A DNA stretch of 64,000 nucleotides from Blastomyces gilchristii SLH14081 (GCF_000003855.2 NW_003101682.1:3995632-4059631); one strand, 5' to 3'; positions 1 to 12,121 are shown, counted from the first letter of the stretch. Numbers and translations: made by a program. Notes: generated by a model from the letters alone, not told the origin.

Positions 1-1424
1 GTAGTGTATCAAGAAGCATTCTGATTCCTCTCAGAACTATATATAAGAACTGATATCTTAAAATGCTTCATTAATGATAATAATGCTCTGTGATTTTGTG
101 AATGATGCTGAGTCTCTCAATCTGATCTCTTACACATCAGAATAATGCAAGAGATGCATTATTTGTATATAATCAGTTATCTAAGTCATGAGCAACTATA
201 TTGAATAATCTCTTGAGAGCTCTACTAATCTGAGATATTAAATAGTATTAGATGTTTGTCTGCAACTGTAACTATTATTCTTCTATTATCATATAAAAGA
301 ACTATAGAAAAGATCTACTAAAATCACTTAATATCTCTGATAGAATCTAGTGAGATATAGTCATTGACTTTACTATTAATCTCTCTAAGTGTAAAGATTG
401 TAAGAATGTTCTGATCATTGTTAATTGACTGAGTAAAGATATAATATTTAAACCTTGTAATTAGATGAATGCTGAACAGATCACTAAAGCTTTCGTACAA
501 AGTCTATTCTATTAAAAGTATGACTTACTGAGATCTATAGTATCTGACTGAGACTGTTAATTCATAAGTACTCTCTGAACAAGAATCTGTCAAGTTCTCA
601 AGATTATATACTGCTTGTTAACTGCTTATCACTCTGAGACTGATAATATATCAGAATAAGTAATTGAGACTGTAAAGAATTATTGTTATAAGTTCTGTAA
701 TTATTTATAAGATGACTGATATAATCTTCTCTTACATACAGAAGTTATTATCAATTATTGAGATGCTGTTTCAACAGATATAAGTCTGTCCTTTCTTGCA
801 CATGATTATTATATAAAGATGATGAATGTTCTAGAGATTATACAGTTCACACTGAACTTTTGCAGTTCAATTTAGATCACTGATAATATAGTAATGAAGC
901 TCTGAGACATCTGTGATGGAGCAGAAGTCTTCATAGTAAGTATCAAATAAGATTAAGAGAATCAAATCAATGTTCACTGAGATTCTGCTGAGCAATATAA
1001 GATAGAAGATCTGATGTGATTGAATCTTAGAAATATATGAATCAGACACTCATCTTGTACACTGAACTATCACTATGTTAAATACAAAGTGACAGAAGTT
1101 CTAGACAGTCACAACTACTATCTTAATACACTGTCAGAGATTCATAATGTGTTTTACATGACCTTGCTCTGTCACACTGTCACTGATCTATTTTCTTCTC
1201 AACTGACTTTTGACCGACAACTGCCAGAAATTATAGAAGAACATAATAAACTTGGATAAGAGATTGAAGATGTTCTTAATAAAAGGCTCTACACCTGCAG
1301 CTGACAATATCTTGGAAAATGAGATGATTATAACTGTTCAATCTGAATCTCAGACTCTGCACTATGTAATAGAGCAGCTCTTAACTGATAAAAACTGCAT
1401 CTACTTTCAGAAAGAAAGGGTTAA
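1..1424 (+). pseudogene. Family A Gypsy pol, 3' part: integrase and chromodomain
   Basis: This is the 3' end of a Ty3/Gypsy pol polyprotein whose 5' part lies outside the window. Reading through stops shows a decayed integrase zinc-binding region near 130-290, a catalytic core from about 340 with IVSD at 537-548, and a TAYHSETDN stretch with the downstream Glu region near 620-680. A C-terminal region follows, and a chromodomain-like segment (EIEDVL, then QYL) lies near 1240-1400. The integrase would insert element cDNA and the chromodomain would target it to modified histones. TGA at Trp positions and TAA/TAG at Gln positions break every frame. A purine tract precedes the LTR at 1425, fixing the orientation. 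The segment is collinear with 10380-11800 of the complete copy. Confidence 0.88.
1410..1420 (+). other. Polypurine tract of family A element
   Basis: GAAAGAAAGGG lies four bases before the LTR start. It is the expected primer site for plus-strand DNA synthesis and occupies the same position as the tracts before the other family A 3' LTRs. Confidence 0.75.
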
Positions 1425-1728
1425 TATAGTGAGCTGTGTTTGATTATATAGACTATTTCATTTCACTCTATAGATTTCTCAGCCTGAAAGCTCTGATTCT
1501 TGAAAGCTTCAATTCTCAGTCACTGATTCTCAGCTGTTGTCAATTCTTAGCTTATAAACTTATGAAGTTTCTATTCTCTCACTCTGAAGCTTCATCTCAT
1601 ACTTGTATAAATATTTACTTCAATCACTTTTTTTCGCACTTTCTCTTTTTTCCTTCTCTAACATTTTTCACTTTTGTTATAAAAGACCTATATCATAATG
1701 TTAATCTATTCAGCGTAGGCCTCTTACA
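1425..1728 (+). repeat. Family A 3' LTR
   Basis: The 304-bp LTR starts as a mutated TGTGACAGGCTGCG (here TATAGTGAGCTGTG) and ends GCGTAGGCCTCTTACA. It carries the family TATAAATA box and the pyrimidine-rich CTTTCTC region before the 3' end. It follows a polypurine tract and interrupts a LINE 3' UTR that resumes at 1729. The 5' LTR lies outside the window. Confidence 0.9.
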
Positions 1729-1908
1729 TGCAATTTGTAAAGAGTTTTTATATTCTGAGCTGGAATTTTCTGATTTCACATATCTGAAATTGATAAATGT
1801 ATTATAGTCAACTTTATAGATATTAAAAAAATTCTGAGAACTAAAGGTTTTCAGGTAGATATAGTCTCTGACTGTATACATCTATAATTGAAGAATAATA
1901 ATAATAAT
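1729..1908 (+). mobile_element. LINE L0, end of the 3' UTR
   Basis: These 180 bp match the 3' UTR end of the LINE copies at 33860-34023 and (reverse) 6077-6240 and 25547-25720. They include the CTGAGAACT...GGTAGAT block and end in GAAG(AAT)n. The rest of L0 lies upstream of the family A insertion, outside the window. The (AAT)n tail is the 3' hallmark of this LINE family. The next 39 bp (1909-1947) are AT-rich and unassigned. Confidence 0.85.
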
Positions 1909-1947
1909 ACAGTATTATGGAATAATAATTTATAAAAATAAATGAAA

Positions 1948-2271
1948 TGTAAGAGGTCTACGCCGAATAGATCGGTATAATATATAGGTCTTATATAACA
2001 AAAGTGGATAATGTTAGAGAAGGAAAACAGCAAGAGAAAGTGCGAGAATCAGTGAGTGAAGCGAATATTTATACACAAATGAGGTGAAGCTACAGGACGG
2101 AAGAAGAGAAACAAGCGGATATCTATACATGTATGAGGTAAAGCTTCAGAGTGAAAGAATAGAAACTCTGTGAGTTCTGCAGCTGAGAATTGATGATCAA
2201 GAATCAGAGCTTTTGCCAGAAATCTATAAAGTGTAATGAAATAGTCTTATAATCAGGCACAGTCTGTTACA
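1948..2271 (-). repeat. Family A 3' LTR of the truncated minus-strand copy
   Basis: The 324-bp LTR in reverse orientation begins TGTAAGAGGTCTACGCCG and ends in a mutated form of GCAGCCCGTCACA. Immediately to its right, 2276-2289 is a pyrimidine tract, the complement of a polypurine tract. This marks it as the 3' LTR of the element that extends to 6076. A few CpG remain at its outer (left) edge. Confidence 0.9.
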
Positions 2272-5200
2272 TTAGTCCTCTCTTTCTGAAAGTGATATTA
2301 CATGTAGTTTCCATCAGTCAAGAGTCACTATTTCAGATAATACAGAGCTCAGAGTTCAGGTGTGATGATTATAGCTGACTCATATTACAAGTTGTTATTG
2401 ACTGCGGCTGTGAAGCCTCTTATTAAGAATATCTTTAATCTCTTATTCAAGTTCATTATCTTCTTCTATGATTCCTGGCAGCTGTCAGTCAGAAGTCAGT
2501 TAAGAACAGAATGAGTTGATAACAGTACAGTGAAGCAAGCTTATATAAAAGATATTATAAATCTCTGATGATGTGTCAAGACAGTAGTTATAACTGTCTA
2601 GAACTTCTATCACTTTGTATTTAACATGATAATAGTTTAGTGTACAAGATAAGTATGTGATCTGTATATTTTTAAGCTTCAATCATATGAGGTCTTCTAT
2701 CTTATATTGCTTAGTGAGATCTCAGCAGACATTGACTTAATCTTCTTAATCTTGTTTAGTACTTGTTATAAAGGCTTCTGCTCAGTTATAAGTATTCTGA
2801 AGTTTTATTACTATGTTATCAGCAATCTGAATCAGACTGTAAGAGTTCAGTGTGAACTATGTAATCTCTAGAAGATTCAACACTTTTATATGATAATTAA
2901 GTGTAAGAAAGATTGAGCTTATATCTATTGAAATAGCATCTTGATCATTGATAATAGTCTCTGTATGTAGAAGAAGATTGTCTCAATCATCTTATAAATA
3001 ATTACAGAACTTATAAAGATAGTTCTTTACAGTCTGAATTATTTATTCTGTTGTATTATCAGTCTTTAAGTAATAGATAGTTGATAAACAGCATATAATC
3101 TTGAGAACTTGACAGATTCTTGTTCAGAGAGTGCTTACAAATTAACAGCTCTGATCAGATACTATAGATCTCAGTAAGTTATATATCTGATAGAATAAAT
3201 TCTGTAAGATGACTTCAGTGACTTATTCAGCATTTATGTTATTATGAGATATTAATATTACATCTTTACTCAATCAGTCAATAATCATCAGAATGTTCTT
3301 ATAACTCTTACTCTCAGAAAGATTAATAGTAAAATCAATTGCTATATCTTATCAGATTCTATTAGAGATATTAAGTAATTACAGTTGATCTTTTCTACAG
3401 TTCTTTTATAAGATGACAGAAGAACAATAGTTGCAGTTTCACTTAAAATGTCTGATACTGTTTAATATCTCAGATCAGTAGAACTCTTGAGAGATTGTTT
3501 AATACAGTTATTCATAATCTGAATAATCAGTTATATATGAATCATACATCTCTTACATTATCTGAGTGTATAAAAGTTCAAACTCAGAGACTCAACATTG
3601 TTCACAGAATTACAGAGTGTTATTATCATTGATTGAACATTTGAAGATGTCAGTCTTTATACAGAGTTCTGAAGAGAATTGAGAAGCTTTTATTATATCA
3701 CTTCAGTGAGAGTCTGAAGAAGTTTATCAGCTTGAGCTGTTATACATCACACTTCTTTCAGTAAAGATTCAGAAGAAGTTGAGATATCAGTGATAGTTCA
3801 GAGAGAGAGTGTTCTAATCAGAGAAGTATATATAGTGACATGAGTTGTTTCATTATAATCAACTAGTATCTTCAGATTCAAGAGCTGATGCTCTTACTTT
3901 ATTCAGTGAGTGTCTGTTACATTGAAAGACATATCTTACTCTTATTATAAGAGAGTATCTATCATTGAGTTCTGACTGCTGAGAAAGTAGAGTATAGAGA
4001 AATGAAAACAGCTTAATAGCTCAGATCATGACATCTGTCATTCAGTAAGCTTACAGATGATTATGAAATACTTGAGATTCTTATTATCTGTCATTATCTC
4101 ATATTGGAAGATACTTCAGAGTTTATAGTCTTATTTCTCTAGATAGTGTACTATTGTGAGAAATTCCTTGTCAAAGATCTTGTAATTGCATTCAGCAGGA
4201 CTCAGTTTCTTAGATATAAACATGCATGATTGTAAGATATCTTCATCATTATATTGTAATATAGCTTCTTCTATGATATAGTCATAGAAATCAACTATAA
4301 CAGCAGTTTCATAATTAGAATCAAATATTATCAGTAGAGAGATATCAATGAATATCTTATTTATCTGTGTAAATACAGTTTCAGTGTCTATTAATCATTG
4401 AAATACTAACTTCTTCTTAATAACTTCTGTAAGTGATTTAGTAATATCTGAGAAGTTTTATATAAATCACTGATAGAAGTCAGTAAATTCATTGAACCTT
4501 TGTACATCTTTTACAGTATATGAAGTCTCTCATTTCAGAATAGCAGAGATCTTCTCAGAATTCATTCAGATTCTCTTACAAGCTTCCATGATAAAACCTT
4601 GATATTTTTTACTTTTGACTTTAAAATTACACTTGTCTATAGCTATGAGTAGTTCTGCTTCTTATAGTTATTGTAATACACTTTACACATGTTCTTGATA
4701 TTCTTTTCTGAACTCATCAGTAAAGATGAGAATGTCATTGAGATAGACAAATACAAACTTATTAAGAAAATCTCAGAGTGCTCAGTTAATATACTTCTGA
4801 AATATACTGAGAGCATTAGGCAATTAAAAAGATGTAACTACTCCTTCAAAAAGATTATATCATGTTCAGAATGCTGTAAGTCACTCATCTTCTTCAGTGA
4901 TACAGATCTTATGAAAAGTGATGATGACATCTAGTACTATAAATCATTGAGCTTGCCTGGTATATGCTAGAGTTTTATTGATAAGAGATAAAGAATAGCT
5001 ATCTTTCTTTGTTAATCTGTTCAGTTCTTAATAGTTCATACAGATTCAGAGTTCTCTGTCTGATTTCTTTGTAAAGAGAATAGAAGCTGCAGTGAAAGAG
5101 CTACTAATATATATGATTTCTTTATTCAACAGATCATTGAGTGTCTTTCAAAGAAGAAGAAGTTCATCTCAGAACATATTATAAAGAAGGTCTCATAATA

Positions 5201-6076
5201 CTTTAGAATTCTTTTCATTCTTCCTTTATAGTTTGATACTGTGATCTATTTCTGAATCTTGTAGAGAGAGTAGATTTGTAACATTGTCTTGTTAAAAGAT
5301 ATCTAGATATTAATGATATTATTAAGAGACTTTTGTATAAGAGTCTGTTATTGTAATATGAAATAACTTCTCTAGAGCTTTTTTGATATTAATCAGATTG
5401 ATGAAGTAGATTGCTATATAATTCTGCTATCAGCAATCTTGTCAGTGACTCTGTTAAGAGTTCTTTCAAAGTATTTTATAAGTGTTGACAGAGATCTGTG
5501 TCAGGTTCATAGTCTTGTAAACATCATTCTCATGAACTCAATCATTATTGGGAAATATTAAACTCCTGTTTTAGATGTCCAATAGAATGCCCTGTTCAGA
5601 TAATCAGACAAGTTCTAGTATAAGATTATAGTCAAGATTATTAACTTCATATACATAAGCATTCTCACATTGATGTTCTCTGATATCTATGTTTAGTTTC
5701 ATCATGTAACAGGTGCAAACATCTTTTAAGTTATCAAATCCTCTAAGAAGTCAGGGTTTTGATAAGAAGATACACTGAAGGTTACAGTGTTTTATGACTG
5801 AAGATTTAATCATGGCATAGTGACATAGACTGCTGTCTATCATAGCTTTCATATGATGTATATTATCTATCACAGTAGATACAAGAATTGTATTCATTGT
5901 CATTTTCTCTTCAAATTATTATCATCTGACCTCTTCAAGCTTCTGCTTGCAAGTTTGAGCAGAAGCTAATATTTTTCCTGTTTCAGTGAGATGTTCTCAT
6001 AGTTATCTTCTGAATCTTTCTCTAATGTAACATGGTTTATATGAGCTGTCAGTGTTAATCTTTCTCTTGAATGAGG
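2272..6076 (-). pseudogene. Family A Gypsy pol, truncated (protease to chromodomain)
   Basis: Read on the minus strand from right to left, this contains the last part of gag, a retropepsin-like segment near 5780-5900 (MIDSSL, with Ser where Gly of the DSG triad is expected), and reverse transcriptase near 4450-5250. RNase H, integrase (about 2900-3900) and the chromodomain end near 2330-2480 follow. The RT catalytic box at 4734-4745 reads YLND, so the first Asp is lost. There are many TGA/TAA/TAG interruptions. Compared with the complete copy at 6417-12121 it lacks nearly all of gag and the 5' LTR: it stops where LINE L1 begins at 6077, and no continuation is found on the far side of L1. Confidence 0.87.
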
Positions 6077-6416
6077 ATTATTATTATTATTCTTCAATTA
6101 TAGATGTATGTAGTCAGAGACTATGACATCTACCTGAGAACTTTTAGTCCTCAGGGTTTTTCCTATATCTGTAAAGTCAACTACTATACATTTACCTTTT
6201 TCAGATATGCAACATCAGAACATTTCAGCTCAGAATACAAAAACTGTTTACAAATTGCAGTATTTTAACACCTTCTGATACTTTGAAATCATTTGATAAT
6301 ATCATGACAAAAGAAAAGAGAACACAGTCTTAACGATGGACACATTAAATAGATAGATGAAAAAGAATAGAAAGGAAAAAGTAAAGTAAAGAGAGACTAT
6401 AACAAAACAAACTATT
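6077..6416 (-). mobile_element. LINE L1, 3' UTR segment
   Basis: The 3' UTR of the minus-strand LINE L1, with its terminal repeat seen here as (ATT)n at 6077-6091. It matches the UTRs of L2 (25547-25885) and L3 (33705-34023, reverse). The family A insertion splits the UTR: the sequence ...AACAAACTATT before it and CTATTAAAAGATAG after it read as continuous ...AACAAATTATTAAAAGATAG in L2 at 25876-25895. Confidence 0.9.
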
Positions 6417-6734
6417 TGTGACAGGCTGCGCCCGATCAATCATATAGACTATTCTGTTACACTCCACAGATTCCTACCACTCCGATTCTCAGTCGCCGAT
6501 TCTTGGCTGAAAATCTATGGAATTCCTATTCTTCTGCCCTGAAGCTTCACCGTGTACAAAAACCCCTATTCTTCCGCCCCGAAGTTCCACCATGTATGCC
6601 ATCATGTACATGTATAAATATCCACTCTGATTGCTGATTCTCACACTTTCTCTTTCTTTTCTTCTCTAATGTTTTTCTCTTTGTTATATAAGATCTATAT
6701 ATTATACTGATCTATTCAGTGTAGGCCTCTTACA
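6417..6734 (+). repeat. Family A 5' LTR
   Basis: The 318-bp LTR has TG at the start and CA at the end. The first 180 bases keep about eight CpG, whereas the inner end has lost them (CAGTGTAGG against GCGGCGTAGG in the 3' LTR). It holds the TATA box, the inferred RNA start region and the region complementary to the primer-binding site. Confidence 0.95.
6613..6620 (+). promoter_or_regulatory. TATA box in family A LTR
   Basis: TATAAATA is present in this LTR and recognisable in the other family A LTRs, including the CpG-rich solo copy at 18530-18838. It sits 55 bp before AATGTTTTTCT, the segment complementary to the primer-binding site, which would place the RNA start near 6668. The distance is plausible for a fungal promoter; the start itself is inferred. 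Confidence 0.65.
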
Positions 6735-6736
6735 CT

Positions 6737-6747
6737 AGAAAAACATT
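6737..6747 (+). other. Self-priming primer-binding site, family A
   Basis: AGAAAAACATT starts two bases after the 5' LTR and is the exact reverse complement of AATGTTTTTCT at 6668-6678 in the same LTR. In the least decayed LTR the segment reads AACGTTTTTCT. The pairing therefore held before CpG loss, which hit both sides. In Tf1/sushi-type elements the 5' end of the RNA folds back onto such a site to prime reverse transcription; that mechanism is inferred here. Confidence 0.75.
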
Positions 6748-6849
6748 CATTGTCTTCTTAATAGAAATGATTATTCACTGAGATATCTGAACATGTAATA
6801 ATGTGTAAGAAATAGAGAAACAGTCAAACAGTTAAGCAGATACTGAGTT

Positions 6850-8160
6850 CTCAGATAGAAGCTTGCTCATCAGTCACTCTGACTCTGTAACAAGATCTTA
6901 CAAAGAGAGTAAAATCTTATAAAGAGAATATCAGTGAAAGATCTGAGAGTTCTGACATCACAGATGTATGAGATATTCATATGATTACACTTCTTCTAAT
7001 TTCACAGATATCACACATTCAATGATTGATATAATCATATCTAATGATAATATGAAACAACTCTTGAATATGAGCATAGACACAATGCCACAGTGACTCT
7101 GAGCAATGTTAGAATTACAACAGTAATAGATAGCTGATATGCATGTGACTTAACAACATCAATATAAGAAAATTCAACAATTATCTCAACTAGAAACCTC
7201 TGCACAGATAATTTCAACACTGACAGAATTGAATATGAATATAATATGAATACTGAAGAAACACTTAGATGCTTCTGCATATTTTAACACTTCTGATCTC
7301 ACTCTCTACTCATCATGAAGATTGGAAATGCTTATGAAACTAAGTGTAGATGAAGATATCAACAGTTCACTAATTAATCAAGATTGATATATCAATGAAC
7401 AGTTGAGAAATCACATGAAACAGAAGTTTCATTCATAAATAAACGCATGTGAATCAGCATTGTGAATATCTGACAATATTATTAAACATCTTGATGTTCT
7501 GTTCTGAGACACTGCTATGTAACAGAAAGTATTAGATTGATTATAGAGTACTTAACAGAGAAACACTTCTCTTACAATATTAATCTCTGACTTCAACATC
7601 AAGATTCTAGAAGCAGGTAATCAATCTTGAAAGAATCAAATGAAGATTAGTATGCTTAAGAAGACATTAACTTTTGAACTCTTACAGACTCTTATAAGTG
7701 TAGAGAAAGACCAGACTTATGAAGGTTTCTGCATACAACTCTGAATATTGAATGATTATCTTATCAAGCTCAAGAGTATACAGAACAGTGGCAGAAGATA
7801 TTACACTTCAGTCACTCATACACTCATGCTGAAGAATGACAATGCAGATGCCATGAATTGAATGAACTTAAATATCTACATGTAAGTAAGAGTCTTCACT
7901 ATTCAAACAGGCTTCTGAGTTCCTGGAATCACTTCTGAAGAAGTCGCTGATTAATATTAATGAGAAGTGTGTTTTAACTGTAACTAATCAGAACACATTG
8001 CTTTCAACTACTGATTAATCTACATGCCTTCTTGCTTGAAGAATGAATTAACATCTGTTCACATCAATCACATTGCATTGAAGAAAGATTCAGAAGATAA
8101 CTATGAGAATGTTCTGATGAAACAGGGAAAAGATTAGTTTCTGTTCAGATTTGTAAACAG
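6850..8160 (+). pseudogene. Family A gag, decayed
   Basis: This is the capsid/nucleocapsid gene of the complete family A element. A CX2CX4HX4C zinc knuckle is visible at 7970-8011, reading CFNCNQSEHIAFN with the last Cys changed to Tyr (TGT to TAT) and one internal stop at a Gln. The region upstream aligns with 27830-28920 of the split copy and with the reverse of the window end. No open frame of gag length remains and the start codon cannot be fixed. The knuckle would bind RNA in the virus-like particle. Confidence 0.78.
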
Positions 8161-11100
8161 AAGCTTGAAGAGATTGAATAATAACAATTTGAATAGAAAA
8201 TGACAGTGAACACAATTCTTATATCTACTGTGATCAATAATATGTATAATATGAAAGTCATGATAGACAGCAGTCTATGTTATTATACAATGATTAAATC
8301 TTCAGTTGTAAGATGTTACAATCTTCAGTGTATTCTCTTATCAAAACCCTGACTTCTTGCAGGATTTGATGACTCAAAAGACATTTGTACTCATTATATG
8401 ATGAAGTTGAACATAGATGTTAAAGAATATCAATGTGAAGATATCTATGCATATGAACTTGATAATCTTGTAATCTTATATTAGAACTTGCCTGACTATC
8501 TGAATAAGAAATCTTATTAGATACTTAAAACAGGAGCTTAATATTCCCTAACAATGATAGAGTTCATGAAGATGACATTTACAAGACTATGAATCTGACA
8601 CAGATCTCTGTCAATGCCTATGAAATGCTCTGAAAAGAAAGTCACTGAAAGGATCAGTGACAGCAGAATCATGTAACAATCTGTTCTATCAGTCTGACTG
8701 ATATCAAGAAAGCTCTAGAGAAGTTATCCTGTACTACAATAACAGATTCTCATACAAAACTCTCTCAACAATATCATAAATATCTAGATGTCTTTTAACA
8801 AGACAACATTATGAATATATCCCTCTTACAAGGCTCANNNNNNNNNNNNNNNNNNNNNNNNNNNNNNNNNNNNNNNNNNNNNNNNNNNNNNNNNNNNNNN
8901 NNNNNNNNNNNNNNNNNNNNNNNNNNNNNNNNNNNNNNNNNNNNNNNNNNNNNNNNNNNNNNNNNNNNNNNNNNNNNNNNNNNNNNNNNNNNNNNNNNNN
9001 NNNNNNNNNNNNNNNNNNNNNNNNNNNNNNNNNNNNNNNNNNNNNNNNNNNNNNNNNNNNNNNNNNNNNNNNNNNNNNNNNNNNNNNNNNNNNNNNNNNN
9101 NNNNNNNNNNNNNNNNNNNNNNNNNNNNNNNNNNNNNNNNNNNNNNNNNNNNNNNNNNNNNNNNNNNNNNNNNNNNNNNNNNNNNNNNNNAAATGACTTA
9201 CAGCATCCTGAACATGTTATAATCTCTTTGAATGAATAGTTACACTCTTTGAACTGATCAATGTTCTCAGTACATTTCAGAAGTATATTAACTGAGCACT
9301 CTGAGATTTTCTTGACGAATTTGTATCTCTATATCTTGATAACATTCTCATCTTTACTGATGAGTTCAGAAAAGAATATCAAGAACATGTGTGGAGAGTA
9401 TTACAATGATTACAAGAAGCAGAACTATCAATAGATATTGATAAGTATGACTTTGAAGTCAAGAGTATCAAATATCTAGGTTTTATCATAGAAGCTGATA
9501 AGAGAATTAAAATGAATTCTGAGAAAGTCTTCATCATTTTTGAATGAGAAGCTTCATATACTGTGAAAGATGTATAAAGCTTCATTGAATTTACTAACTT
9601 CTATTAATGATTTATACAAAACTTCTCAAATATCATGAGATCACTTACAGAACTTATCAGAAAGAATTCAGTATTTCAGTGATCAGTGAATACTGAAGCT
9701 GTATTCATATAGATAAAGAAGATGTTCATCAATACTTCTCTATTAATAATATTTAATCCTGATTATAAAACAGTTGTTGAAGCTGACTTCTCTGACTATA
9801 TTACAGAGAGAGCTATATTGCAATATAATAATAAAAATGTCTTATAATCATGTGTCTTTATCTCTAAGAAACTGTGTTCTTCAGAATGTAACTCTGAGAT
9901 CTATGACAAGAAACTTCTGACAATTGTACACTGTCTAGAAGAATGAGACTCTGAACTCTAAAGTGTCTTTGAATTTGAGATAATCACAGATTATAAGAAT
10001 CTCAAACACTTGATAATAGTCTGTAAACTCACTGAGTGACAGATGTGATGATCTGAGTTCTTAAGCCACTTTCATTTTATAATCCACTATCAACCTGGCA
10101 GTCAGAACTCATTGACAGATGCTCTCCTGTGATAAGAGTAATATATGTCTTTCAATGTAACAGACACCTGTTGAATGAACTGAGAGCACCAGCTCTTAGA
10201 TCTGAAGATATTGATTGATCAAGATAGAATAACTCATAACACTATACATGCTTCTCTGAATAGAATACTCTCTCTTTAAACTGATACTGATACTGATATC
10301 TTCACTTCTTCTACACTGAATGAACTGTGATATATAGCAGCTCTGATTGATGAACTTCTTCAGACTCTTATCAAAGCAGTATGTCAAGACGCACTCTGAT
10401 TTTTCCCAGAAATATGTATAAGAATCAATATCTCAGAATATTCAATTAATGATAATAAGGCTCTATAATTTTATAAATGATATTAAGTCTCCCACTTCAA
10501 ATTCTTACACACTAAGATAATACAAGAGATGTATGATTCATGTATAACTGATCACTCAGGTTATAAAGAATTGTACTAAATGATCTCTTGAGAGTTCTAC
10601 TGGTCTGAGATATTCAACAGCATCAGATGTTTCATTTGAAACTGTAACTATTATTCTGCTATTATCTTGTGAAAGAACTGTAGAAAAGATCTACTGAAAT
10701 CACTTAATATCTCTGATAGAATCTGATGAGATGTAGTAATTGACTTTGCTGTTGATCTCACTCTGAGAGTAAGAATTGTAAGAATGTCCTGATCATTATA
10801 AACTGATTAAGCAAAGATATAATATTGAAATCTTGTAATGAGATGAATACTGAATAAGTTACTGAAGCTTTTCTAAGAAGCTCATTCTATCAGAGATATG
10901 AATTACTGAGATCTATAGTATCAGATCAGAGCTATCAATTTGTAAGCATTCTCTGAATAAGAATCTGTCAAGTTCTCAAGATTACACACTGTTTGTTAAC
11001 TACTTATCACTCTGAGACTGATGATCAATCAGAATAAATAATTCAGACTGTAAAGAATTATCTTTATAAGTTCTGTAATCACTTATAAGATAATTGATAT

Positions 11101-11780
11101 GATTTTCTTCTACACACTGAAGTTGCTATTAATGACTGAGATGCTGTTTTAACAGATGTAAGCTCATTCTTTCTTATATATAAATATCACATAAAAGTAC
11201 TGAATCTTCTAGAGATTATACATTTCACACTGAATCTCTGCAGTCTGATTCAGATTATTAACAATGTAGTAATGAAACTCTGAGATATCTGTGATTGAAT
11301 ACAAGCCTTCATGATGAGTACTAAACAGAATCAAGAAGATTGAACTAATGTTCACTAAGACCTCACTAAGCAATATAAGATAGAAGATCTGATATGATTG
11401 AATCTTAAGAATATATAAATCACATACTCATCTCATACACTGAATTACTGCCATGCAAAGTATAAAGTGATAGAAATTCTAGACAGTCACAACTACTGTT
11501 TTGACACACTATCAGAAATTTATAATATCTTTTATATAAGCTTGCTCTGCTGCACTGTCACTGATCTGTTCTCTTCTCAACTGACTTTCAACTGACAGCT
11601 GCCAGGAATTATAGAAGAAGATAACAAACTTGAATAAGAGATTGAAGATATTCTTGATAAGAGATCTCACAGCTGTGACTGACAATATCTTATGAAATGA
11701 ATTGACTACAATTGTCTGACCTGGACTCTGAGTTCAGTGTTATCTGAGACCGCGGCCCTTGACTGATGAGAGCTATGTAT
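8161..11780 (+). pseudogene. Family A pol: protease, RT, RNase H, integrase, chromodomain
   Basis: Reading through stops and shifts shows a protease segment near 8245-8310 (MIDSSL) and an RT whose first half is lost in the gap at 8838-9190. The RT catalytic box at 9332-9343 reads YLDN, so its second Asp is lost; KSTKYLGFIIEAGK follows near 9460-9500. RNase H lies about 9640-10130. The integrase (about 10380-11200) has IVSD and a TAYH segment, and the chromodomain-like end has WEIEDILD near 11630 and QYL shortly after. Domain order is that of chromoviruses. The gene ends a few bases before the polypurine tract. Frames are broken throughout. Confidence 0.88.
8838..9190. other. Assembly gap (353 N) in family A RT
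   Basis: Unknown bases. The flanks align with 29806-30190 of the other plus-strand family A copy, where the same interval is 378 bp against 365 bp here. The gap size is therefore close to correct and hides only RT sequence. Confidence 0.95.
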
Positions 11781-11784
11781 AATC

Positions 11785-11799
11785 AAGGAAGAAGAGAGG
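11785..11799 (+). other. Polypurine tract of the complete family A element
   Basis: AAGGAAGAAGAGAGG lies directly before TTAA and the 3' LTR. It is the expected priming site for plus-strand synthesis. Confidence 0.8.
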
Positions 11800-11803
11800 T
11801 TAA

Positions 11804-12121
11804 TATAACAGGCTGCATCTGATCAATTATATAGACTACTTCATTACACTTCACAGATTTCTATCACTTCAATTCTCAGTCACTGATTCTTGACTGAAAA
11901 TCTACAGAATTTCTATTCTTTCACTCTGAAGCTTCACTGTGTATGAAAACCTCTATTCTTCCGCCCCGAAGTTCCACCATGTCTGTCACTATGTACATGT
12001 ATAAATATTCACTCTGATTGCTGATTCTCACACTTTCTCTTTCTTTCCTTCTCTAACATTTTTCTCTTTGTTATATAAGACCTATATATTATACCAATCT
12101 ATGCGGCGTAGGCCTCTGACA
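11804..12121 (+). repeat. Family A 3' LTR
   Basis: The 318-bp LTR has the same length as the 5' LTR. Its inner start has decayed to TATAACAGGCTGCATCTG, while its outer end keeps GCGGCGTAGGCCTCTGACA. It is followed by the target duplication CTATT. Confidence 0.95.

Larger units (their letters stand above)
6417..12121 (+). mobile_element. Complete family A Gypsy (chromovirus) element, decayed
   Basis: A full LTR retrotransposon of 5705 bp: two LTRs of 318 bp, a primer-binding site, gag, pol and a polypurine tract. A perfect 5-bp target duplication CTATT lies at 6412-6416 and 12122-12126. It is inserted in the 3' UTR of LINE L1, and the undisturbed site is visible in L2. Order of domains: gag with one zinc knuckle, protease, reverse transcriptase, RNase H, integrase, chromodomain. 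All frames are broken by Trp-to-stop and Gln-to-stop changes, so the copy cannot make protein. CpG is nearly absent internally but survives at the two outer edges. A 353-base gap lies in RT. Confidence 0.95.

Noticed and set aside
1436..1807. 123-codon plus-strand frame
   Set aside because: Runs through an LTR and into LINE 3' UTR, so it cannot be a real gene of either element.
8811..9239. 142-codon open frame spanning the assembly gap
   Set aside because: Most of its length is unknown bases; the real RT frame is broken on both sides.
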